Assembly (NCBI GenBank): GCA_025800435.1
Contig: JAOXRV010000870.1
Coordinates: forward strand, 1-7,356
Direction of reading: 5' to 3'
DNA length: 7,356 bases
DNA from: Cellvibrionaceae bacterium
GTDB lineage: Bacteria; Pseudomonadota; Gammaproteobacteria; Pseudomonadales; Cellvibrionaceae
In this document: in pieces, positions 1 to 4,570 of the stretch
Numbering within the stretch: position 1 is the stretch's first letter
How the letters are laid out: every line of letters begins with the position of its first letter
Translations under genes and position numbers: made by a program
Notes under the pieces: generated by a model
What the model saw: the letters and a program-made list of their open reading frames with translations, nothing else
Database searches by the model: none
Told to the model about the DNA's origin: nothing

Positions 1-562
1 CCTCTAGGCTTAGTTTAGATACCTGGCAGAGGGGGTGATCTTTGGGCACCTCAATCGAGCGGTTCCACTTATAACAAGGCATCATCACCAGATCGCTAAA
101 CAGCTCCATGGCCTCGGTGGCTATGGCGAAATCGACGCTGCCGTCGGCGGCCATTTCCGAGATTTGCATGGGCGTGCCCTGGTGCATATGCAGGGACACA
201 TCCGGGTATTGCTGGATAAAGTCGCCAATAACCCGCGGCAAGGCATAGCGGGCCTGGGTGTGAGTGGTGGCGATAGAGAGGCTGCCCTTGCGCTCATCGC
301 TAAACTCCTGGGCCACCTGTTTGATACTTTCGACCTTGCGCAGTATCTCACCGGCGGTGTTTAAAATAGCCTCACCGGCGGGGGTAATACGGGTTAGGTG
401 TTTACCACTGCGTGAAAAGACCTCAACCCCCAGTTCATCTTCCAATAAGCGGATTTGCTTACTGATACCCGGCTGGGAGGTGTACAAGCTCTGGGCGGTG
501 GCTGAAACGTTGAGGTCGTGGTGAGCCACCTCCCAGATATAGCGCAACTGCTGCAATTTCAT
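1..562 (-). CDS. cysB: CysB, LysR-type regulator of sulfur assimilation (partial, 3' end off the left edge)
   Basis: Reading leftward from an ATG at 562-560 gives 187 codons that run off the window. The product starts MKLQQLRYIWEVAHHDLNVS and continues with a LysR winged helix-turn-helix (about residues 1-60, including YTSQPGISKQIRLLEDELG and FSRSGKHLTRITPAG), then the start of the substrate-binding domain with ATTHTQARYALPRVI, VSLHMHQGTP, DFAIATEAM and CYKWNRSI. From memory of the family these blocks match enterobacterial CysB almost word for word; CysB is about 324 residues, so slightly more than half is visible. In well-studied relatives CysB is a cytoplasmic tetramer that senses N-acetylserine or O-acetylserine, activates cysteine biosynthesis and sulfate uptake genes, and represses itself. 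AGGGG lies 8 bases before the ATG (571-575), a good ribosome binding site. It is divergent from a TauE/SafE-type transporter, which fits a sulfur role. No frameshift is seen in the visible part. Confidence 0.95.
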   Translation of the reverse strand, partial: MKLQQLRYIWEVAHHDLNVSATAQSLYTSQPGISKQIRLLEDELGVEVFSRSGKHLTRITPAGEAILNTAGEILRKVESIKQVAQEFSDERKGSLSIATTHTQARYALPRVIGDFIQQYPDVSLHMHQGTPMQISEMAADGSVDFAIATEAMELFSDLVMMPCYKWNRSIEVPKDHPLCQVSKLSLE

Positions 563-777
563 CGCTCTGTCCCCTAACAATCGACCGCGCAAGTCCATGG
601 CGCCGATTTACGATAAATCACTCATTAGATGTTTTATATGCCAGTTAGCTACTGGACTTTTACTTATAAAAATATAAGTAAATATTCTTTTCCAGAATAG
701 AGTCAAATGCGTATATTTGCCAGCCTTAATTGCTAATTTAGCTATAAAAATTCCTCTTAATCCTAATTATTGTTTAT
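563..777. promoter_or_regulatory. Divergent cysB / TauE-family control region with a row of four dyads
   Basis: This 215-base gap separates two genes transcribed away from each other, so it must hold both promoters. It is much more AT-rich than the flanking genes. Four inverted repeats stand in a row: 605-619 (GATTTA, 3-base spacer, TAAATC), 641-655 (CCAGT, 5-base spacer, ACTGG), 659-682 (TTTACTTATA, AAAA, TATAAGTAAA) and 683-699 (TATTCT, 5-base spacer, AGAATA). A possible -10 for cysB on the minus strand is TATAAA (638-633), without a good -35, as is usual for activator-dependent promoters. For the transporter a weak candidate is TTGCCA (717-722) with TATAAA (743-748), but its 20-base spacer is long. 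CysB is known to bind its own upstream region, so these dyads are candidate CysB sites; that assignment is inference. Confidence 0.55.
659..682. promoter_or_regulatory. Perfect 10-bp inverted repeat, candidate operator
   Basis: TTTACTTATA and TATAAGTAAA are exact reverse complements separated by AAAA. The repeat sits about 97 bases before cysB and 95 before the transporter, roughly midway between the divergent starts, and the next dyad (683-699) abuts it without a gap. Midway placement between divergent genes argues for an operator rather than a terminator. CysB is the natural candidate to bind, but no factor is proven by the sequence. Confidence 0.45.
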
Positions 778-1560
778 ATGGAAGCCATAACTTATATATT
801 AGCCGGGGCGGCTGTGGGCCTGGCCGTTGGCGTGACCGGTGTTGGTGGCGGCTCCCTGATGACCCCGCTGCTGATCTTATTTGGCATCCCATATAACGTC
901 GCCATTGGCACCGATCTGCTGTTTGCGGCCTTTACCAAGGCCGGCGGCGTGCGCACCCACCACAAACTGGGCAATATTAACTGGTCGCTGGTTAAACTGC
1001 TGGCGATGGGCAGCATCCCCGCCTCCCTGCTAACCGCACTGCTACTGCGCACCCTATTCCAGGGTGCCACCGACTACCAAGACCTGCTGACCCACAGCTT
1101 GGGTTTGATGTTGATTGTGACCTCGGCGGTAATCCTGTTTAAAAAGCGCCTACAACAGGCCAGCCAGAGCAATCAAGGCATAATGGGCGCCCTGCACCGC
1201 CACGGCCGCAGCGTTACCTTAATTAGCGGTATGGTATTGGGCGTGTTGGTCACCTTGTCATCGGTCGGTGCCGGCGCCTTTTGTGCCGCCCTACTGCTGG
1301 TACTCTACCCCCAGCTCAAAGCCAGCCAGGTAGTGGGCACCGATATCGCCCACGCGGTGCCGCTAACCTTAATAGCCGGCCTGGGGCACTTGTTCTTTCT
1401 TGGCAATGTGGATTTCTTGCTGCTCGGCGCCCTGCTGCTCGGCTCCCTGCCCGCGATTCATATCGGCAGCCAGCTCTCCAGCAAAGTGCCCAACCACGTG
1501 CTGCAACCCACCCTGGCGTCTTTATTGATGTTGCTTGGGTTTAAGTTTGCGTTTTTGTAG
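778..1560 (+). CDS. TauE/SafE-family membrane transporter, probable sulfite/sulfur-anion exporter
   Basis: This 260-residue protein is strongly hydrophobic with about eight predicted membrane segments. It carries the family's twofold repeat: an N-terminal half with TGVGGGSLMTPLL (residues 20-32) and GTDLLFAAFTKAGG (44-57), and a C-terminal half with the matching LSSVGAGAF block and VVGTDIAHAVPL. Length is typical of the family (about 250-270). Relatives are inner-membrane carriers for sulfite, sulfoacetate or other small organosulfur anions; the exact substrate cannot be read from sequence. Divergent placement from cysB supports a link to sulfur metabolism, for example disposing of excess sulfite. 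The ATG at 778 has no clear Shine-Dalgarno sequence, but the residues after it (EAITYILAGAAVGLAVGVTG) form the expected first membrane helix, so a later start would cut into it. The last codons are echoed just downstream (1587-1607). TSUP-family permeases of other specificity are the alternative. Confidence 0.88.
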   Translation: MEAITYILAGAAVGLAVGVTGVGGGSLMTPLLILFGIPYNVAIGTDLLFAAFTKAGGVRTHHKLGNINWSLVKLLAMGSIPASLLTALLLRTLFQGATDYQDLLTHSLGLMLIVTSAVILFKKRLQQASQSNQGIMGALHRHGRSVTLISGMVLGVLVTLSSVGAGAFCAALLLVLYPQLKASQVVGTDIAHAVPLTLIAGLGHLFFLGNVDFLLLGALLLGSLPAIHIGSQLSSKVPNHVLQPTLASLLMLLGFKFAFL

Positions 1561-1607
1561 ACGCTGGCTTCGCTGACGAGCCTGCCTTTAAGTTCGCGTT
1601 TCTGTAA
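1540..1607 (+). repeat. Imperfect duplication of the transporter's last seven codons
   Basis: The 21 bases ending the transporter gene (1540-1560, coding FKFAFL and stop) recur at 1587-1607 with 18 of 21 positions identical. The second copy would also read FKFAFL and stop; the three differences are two synonymous TTT/TTC changes and TAG/TAA. The offset between copies is 47 bases. Both copies are visible directly; their origin (tandem duplication, or a recombination scar from a paralogous gene end) is inference. Confidence 0.6.
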
Positions 1608-1825
1608 ACACCAACATCTTGTCTTCTTAAGACTGTCACGATTTATAATCCGCTCCGAAGCAGAGCCTTGAGGTGGGTATTGCTTCTGGGGACTTGGGAG
1701 GCAGGACGCCGGACGAGAGCCCCAGGGATGGGTTTATGCGTCCCCCAGAAGCAATCCCACCTCAAGGCTCGTCAACGAAACCACCTTACCTTTGCCGATC
1801 AGCTCAGAAGCAAAACCATCTATAA
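1561..1825. other. Gap between convergent genes with repeats, no gene seen
   Basis: This 265-base stretch lies between the stop of the transporter and the stop of the nucleotidase, which converge on it. I see no convincing coding region. It contains the second copy of the transporter's last codons (1587-1607), a small stem (GGCT 1566-1569 with AGCC 1579-1582), a large inverted-repeat element (1663-1770), and the first part of a palindrome over the nucleotidase stop (1817-1834). No stem is followed by a clear T-run, so a classical intrinsic terminator is not evident for either gene, though the large stem could end transcription from both sides. Confidence 0.6.
1663..1770. repeat. Large imperfect inverted repeat, probable intergenic repeat element
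   Basis: The left arm 1663-1691 (beginning GAGCCTTGAGGTGGG) is the reverse complement of the right arm 1743-1770 (ending CCCACCTCAAGGCTC), except for one extra T in the left arm at about 1678. About 50 bases separate the arms and contain GCAGGACGCCGGACGAGAG and CCCAGGGATGGG. An alternative inner stem is possible between GGACGC (1704-1709) and GCGTCC (1738-1743). Right-arm sequence continued to 1778 is also reverse-complementary to 1570-1583 (13 of 14). Very similar strings seem familiar to me from intergenic regions of other marine gammaproteobacteria, which would make this a dispersed non-coding repeat, but that memory needs a genome search. It could serve as a bidirectional transcription stop between the converging genes. 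Confidence 0.7.
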
Positions 1826-1834
1826 CTATAGATG
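1817..1834. repeat. Perfect 18-bp palindrome over the nucleotidase stop codon
   Basis: CATCTATA (1817-1824) and TATAGATG (1827-1834) are exact reverse complements around the two-base centre AC. The palindrome covers the last two codons and the TAG stop (1828-1826) of the minus-strand nucleotidase gene. It could form a short stem at the mRNA end, but no T-run follows on either strand. Confidence 0.5.
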
Positions 1835-2734
1835 AGGCTCATTGGCGACGCCGTGGGGAACATGGCCGGTTGCCACGTGTTGGCGCGCGGACTGGCAGTG
1901 GCTTTGCTGATCATCGAAGAATACATCGGCGCCGTAGGAGCGCAAAAAAGCCGCCTTATCGAGCCCACCTAGGAACAGCGACTCATCCAAGCGGATGCCC
2001 CACTCGCGCAAGGTGCGAATCACCCGCTCGTGGGCCGGCGCCGAGCGGGCGGTTACCAAGGCGGTGCGAATTGGGCATTCCTGTTCGCTAAAGTCCACCT
2101 GTAAGCGCTGCAGTGCGGCCAAAAAGTTTTTAAACGGCCCGCCGCTTAAGGGGGTCTTGGCCTTGCTCTTCTCGCTTTCGGCAAATGCCTCTAAACCCTC
2201 TGTTTTATAGACTCTTTCAGCTTCGTCTGAGAATAATACCGCGTCCCCATCGAAGGCAAAGCGCAGCTCACCATGCTCGTCTTTTTCGATATTGGAAGTC
2301 ATCAAGGTCGCCGCCGCCACGCCGGCATCAAGGGCCTGGCGCACATCTTCGGCGTGGGTGGACAAAAACAAATGGCAGCCGAATGCGGCCACATAGCGAT
2401 AGGGGCTCTCGCCGCCGCAAAAGGCAGCCCGGGTAATTTCCAGGCCATAGTGTTCAATTGAATTAAACACCCGCAGGCCAGTATCGGCACTGTTGCGCGA
2501 CAGTAAAATTACCTCAACCCTGGCAGCCACCGGGTCGCGCTGGTTGAGCGACAGCAGCTTTTTTACCATGGGAAACGCATCGCCCGGCTTGAGAATATCC
2601 TCCTCCCGCTCAACTTGGTATTGAGCGAAAGCCTCCAGCCCATCTCGCTCGTAAACCGCGTGGCTATCACTGAGATCAAATAGGGCTCGCGATGAAATCG
2701 CAATAACCAGCTTTTCCCCAAATTCGGTCGGCAT
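1826..2734 (-). CDS. 5'-nucleotidase of the cytosolic cN-I type (PF06189-like)
   Basis: The 302-residue product aligns in memory along its whole length with animal cytosolic 5'-nucleotidase 1A and its bacterial relatives, so it should hydrolyse nucleoside monophosphates to nucleoside and phosphate in the cytoplasm. Blocks in order: LVIAISSRALFDL (9-21), ILLSRNSADTGLRVFNSIEHYGLEI (split by residues 76-100), FCGGESPYRYVAAF (105-118), LFLSTHAEDV, the haloacid-dehalogenase nucleophile block FAFDGDAVLFSDEAERV (159-175, DxD aspartates 162 and 164), CPIRTALVTARSAP, and the metal-binding FFDDQ near 272-276, followed by HVPHGVAN. Length is usual for the bacterial proteins. The ATG at 2734 is supported by AGGAA (2745-2741) six bases upstream, inside the end of the TetR gene, from which it is separated by a single base. 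This implies co-transcription and probable control by that TetR. Which nucleotide it prefers cannot be told. Confidence 0.9.
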   Translation of the reverse strand: MPTEFGEKLVIAISSRALFDLSDSHAVYERDGLEAFAQYQVEREEDILKPGDAFPMVKKLLSLNQRDPVAARVEVILLSRNSADTGLRVFNSIEHYGLEITRAAFCGGESPYRYVAAFGCHLFLSTHAEDVRQALDAGVAAATLMTSNIEKDEHGELRFAFDGDAVLFSDEAERVYKTEGLEAFAESEKSKAKTPLSGGPFKNFLAALQRLQVDFSEQECPIRTALVTARSAPAHERVIRTLREWGIRLDESLFLGGLDKAAFLRSYGADVFFDDQQSHCQSARQHVATGHVPHGVANEPHL

Positions 2735-2735
2735 A

Positions 2736-3380
2736 TTAGTTTCCTAAATGGCGGTTGAGTAGATGGCTGCACAAAGCCTTTAAATCGAGCAAGCTTTTGG
2801 CCGAGCGCTCAGGGCTTTGATCCACCACGGTTAACAATAGTGCGTGGCTGGCTTCTAGATGTAAACGGCCGATACGGTTTAATTCACGCTCGCCCTGGGT
2901 AAAGCCCAAGCGCTTGTACATGCGCATAAAGTGGCTGATCACCACCTCATCGTGCTCGGCATCCAGATCGCGCAGCTCGGGAATCGCCCACAGGGCCTGG
3001 GCCAATGGCAAGATTGCACGCTGCTCTCGATACACCGTCAGCATGGTATCGATTTGCAGCTCAATAAAACTGGCCACATCCATACTCTCGATAGCCTGGC
3101 GCTCGGTCTCGGCCAGGGCCGCCGTCATGCGCTCCAGCCACACCGCCCCCAGTGCGTGCAAAATAGCGTGCTTATTGGGGAAATACTGGTACAGGGCACC
3201 GACGGAGATACCCAGCTCTTTGGCGATAAGAATGGTGGTTAAATCGTCAAAACCCACCTCGTCCAGTAGCCGTGCGGTGGTGTCGAGAATCTGCTGGGTC
3301 TTCTGCTTGGCCCGCGCCTGCTGGGGCTGGCGACGGGGCGCGAGTTTGGCCTTGCGGGCCTGTTGGCGGTCAAGTGGCAC
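2736..3380 (-). CDS. TetR-family transcriptional repressor
   Basis: The 214-residue product has a basic, glutamine-rich N-terminal arm (residues 1-28) and then a textbook TetR DNA-binding domain at about 29-75: QILDTTARLLDEVGFDDLTT, IAKELGISVGALYQYFPNK and HAIL. The rest is a helical ligand-binding and dimerisation domain with no signature that reveals the ligand. It begins with GTG at 3380-3378; GGGAA lies six bases upstream, and no ATG, GTG or TTG occurs in frame just before it, which supports this start. Its stop is one base from the ATG of the nucleotidase, so the two form an operon, and it is divergent from the double Lrp gene. TetR proteins usually repress their own operon, so the nucleotidase is the most likely target. 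Palindromes at 3410-3424 and 3447-3456, just upstream of the start, are candidate operators. Confidence 0.93.
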   Translation of the reverse strand: MPLDRQQARKAKLAPRRQPQQARAKQKTQQILDTTARLLDEVGFDDLTTILIAKELGISVGALYQYFPNKHAILHALGAVWLERMTAALAETERQAIESMDVASFIELQIDTMLTVYREQRAILPLAQALWAIPELRDLDAEHDEVVISHFMRMYKRLGFTQGERELNRIGRLHLEASHALLLTVVDQSPERSAKSLLDLKALCSHLLNRHLGN

Positions 3381-3409
3381 GGCGGCTTCCCAAAAAGTTA
3401 ATCGTAGCC

Positions 3410-3424
3410 GGGGCCAGTGGCCCC
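3410..3424. promoter_or_regulatory. Candidate TetR operator, 15-bp perfect dyad
   Basis: GGGGCC and GGCCCC flank the centre AGT. The site lies 30-44 bases upstream of the tetR GTG and just downstream of the possible minus-strand -10 (3437-3432), where a bound repressor would block transcription start. The assignment to this TetR is inference from position and symmetry. Confidence 0.35.
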
Positions 3425-3527
3425 AGGCCTTATTCTACCGAGACCTTAGCGCGCTAGATAGGCCAAATACAGCCGTTTACTGTGCCCTATATACCGCTGC
3501 GTAAAGACCAGGGCCGATCGCCCAAGC

Positions 3528-3556
3528 TTGTATTGCACGGCAATATGGCATATAAA
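3528..3556 (+). promoter_or_regulatory. Candidate sigma-70 promoter of the double-Lrp gene with embedded operator
   Basis: TTGTAT (3528-3533) and TATAAA (3551-3556) are separated by 17 bases, the ideal spacing for a -35/-10 pair reading toward the double-Lrp gene. The perfect dyad TATTGC-ACG-GCAATA (3531-3545) overlaps the -35 and fills much of the spacer, so a protein bound there would compete with RNA polymerase. The predicted transcript start near 3563 gives a leader of about 65 bases. Autoregulation is common in Lrp/AsnC proteins, so self-binding is plausible. Confidence 0.5.
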
Positions 3557-3583
3557 CCCAAACACTAATCGCCCGGCCAGCAA

Positions 3584-3607
3584 TAATTTACAATCAATCA
3601 TAAATTA
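3584..3607. promoter_or_regulatory. AT-rich dyad in the leader of the double-Lrp gene
   Basis: TAATTTA (3584-3590) and TAAATTA (3601-3607) are exact reverse complements around a 10-base spacer containing CAATCAATCA. It ends 21 bases before the GTG start. It could be an additional Lrp-type binding site, since these sites are AT-rich and weakly palindromic, or a small RNA stem near the start codon. AT-rich DNA produces such pairs easily by chance. Confidence 0.3.
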
Positions 3608-3628
3608 CTAATAAATAATATAACTTCG

Positions 3629-4570
3629 GTGACTAACTCTTTAGCGAAAAACCCGGATAAACTCGACCGGGCCCTAGTGGATGCCCTGAGTGGTAATATC
3701 CGCCGCAGCACCCGGGATTTGGCCGAGACACTGGGGGTAAGCCCAGCCACGGTCAAGCGGCGTTTGCAGCGGCTGCTCGATGCGCAACAGATTATTCTGG
3801 CACCACTGGTCGATTTGTATGCGGCGGGCTTTGACTACCTGCTGATGATTGGCTTAACGGTGGCCGGGCGGCCAGTGGCTGAGGTGGCCAAGGAAGTTGC
3901 CGCCCTGCCCGCTGCCCTAACTGTTAACCTGGCCCGCGGCAACCACCACATAGATATGGTAGCCGCCCTGCCCGACCGCCACGCGCTGGGGCAGCTACTG
4001 GGGCTACACCTACCCCAGATTGACGGTATTGCCAGCCAAGACCCGGCCATGGCGCTGGAGGTCTGGAAATTTGGCTACAGCCATGGCGCCGCCGATGTGC
4101 ACAGCCCCGCGCCAATCAAACCGCCACTGGACCAGTTGGACATTAACATTGCCCAGCAGCTGTTCGCCAACTGCCGCCAAAGCAACCGCGCCATTGGCCA
4201 AACCCTGGGCGTATCCGAAAGCGCGGTGCGGGTGCGCTTAAAAAAAATGTTGCAGCACAATCAGTTGCGCTTAAACACGGTTATTGACTTAAGTGGCGGT
4301 CCAATCGCCGCTGCTTTTATCGGTATAGACTGCCAAATGAGCAAAGCCGCAGAGGTCTGTCGCCAATTGGCGCTGATTGAGGAAGTGAGTTTTGTCTGCA
4401 CCTGCCTTGGCCGCCACGATATTATGGCCACCGTTAATGTGACCGACCCGGCGCTACTCAAACAAGTTTGTCAAAAGATCAGCGAGCAGGTCGACGGCAT
4501 TAACGCATTAGACGTTTCCGAGTGCCAGCAGCAGCTTAAAAATCAATTTAATTATGGCTTGCTGCTTTAA
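3629..4570 (+). CDS. Tandem double Lrp/AsnC-family transcriptional regulator
   Basis: The 313-residue protein is about twice the usual Lrp/AsnC length (about 150-165) and holds two complete modules. Module 1: winged helix-turn-helix at about 12-62 (LDRALVDAL, RDLAETLGVSPATVKRRLQR) followed by an alpha/beta sensing domain at about 67-150. Module 2: a second helix-turn-helix at about 167-220 (LDQLDINIAQQL, RAIGQTLGVSESAVRVRLKK) and a second sensing domain at about 224-305 with CTCLGRHDIMATVNVTD. A proline-rich linker (about 158-166) joins them. The GTG at 3629 is chosen because no other start codon precedes it in frame and a later one would remove the first helix; no clear Shine-Dalgarno sequence is seen. 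Siroheme decarboxylases share this fold, but the two well-formed DNA-binding helices favour a regulator. It converges on prpF with a 4-base overlap, so control of propionate or branched-chain amino acid breakdown is a reasonable guess. Ligand unknown. Confidence 0.87.
   Translation: MTNSLAKNPDKLDRALVDALSGNIRRSTRDLAETLGVSPATVKRRLQRLLDAQQIILAPLVDLYAAGFDYLLMIGLTVAGRPVAEVAKEVAALPAALTVNLARGNHHIDMVAALPDRHALGQLLGLHLPQIDGIASQDPAMALEVWKFGYSHGAADVHSPAPIKPPLDQLDINIAQQLFANCRQSNRAIGQTLGVSESAVRVRLKKMLQHNQLRLNTVIDLSGGPIAAAFIGIDCQMSKAAEVCRQLALIEEVSFVCTCLGRHDIMATVNVTDPALLKQVCQKISEQVDGINALDVSECQQQLKNQFNYGLLL
4567..4570. other. Tail-to-tail stop-codon overlap of double-Lrp gene and prpF
   Basis: The self-complementary TTAA at 4567-4570 provides TAA (4568-4570) for the rightward Lrp gene and TAA (4569-4567) for leftward prpF. 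Neither gene therefore has non-coding space for its own terminator; each transcript must end inside the other gene, giving 3'-overlapping antisense RNAs. Confidence 0.9.

Larger units (their letters stand above)
3381..3628. promoter_or_regulatory. Divergent tetR / double-Lrp control region
   Basis: This 248-base gap separates two divergent regulator genes. On the tetR side it holds the perfect dyad GGGGCC-AGT-GGCCCC (3410-3424), a possible minus-strand -10 TAGAAT (3437-3432), and the 10-bp palindrome TAGCGCGCTA (3447-3456). On the Lrp side it holds a sigma-70-like promoter (3528-3556) containing a palindrome, and an AT-rich leader with the dyad TAATTTA / TAAATTA (3584-3607). TTTAC (about 3476) and GTAAA (about 3501) form a further loose pair. 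I see no small gene or tRNA here. Confidence 0.55.

Noticed and set aside
35..524. Open frames of 86-109 codons on the plus strand
   Set aside because: Both lie opposite cysB, which is conserved throughout the region.
563..777. Riboswitch (for example SAM type) upstream of the TauE-family gene
   Set aside because: The region is AT-rich with simple DNA-type dyads; I could not see the conserved cores or multi-helix junction of a known riboswitch.
1663..1770. Insertion sequence or CRISPR repeat
   Set aside because: There is no transposase frame, no flanking target duplication that I can see, and only one inverted pair rather than regularly spaced direct repeats.
2914..3504. 196-codon open frame on the plus strand
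   Set aside because: It is antisense to the well-supported TetR gene, its product is rich in Ser, Arg and Cys with no recognisable domain, and it runs into the divergent control region.
3629..4570. Fused siroheme decarboxylase (NirD-L-like)
   Set aside because: That enzyme shares the double Lrp fold, but here both helix-turn-helix motifs look fit for DNA binding and no heme d1 or siroheme genes are nearby. It is kept only as an alternative.
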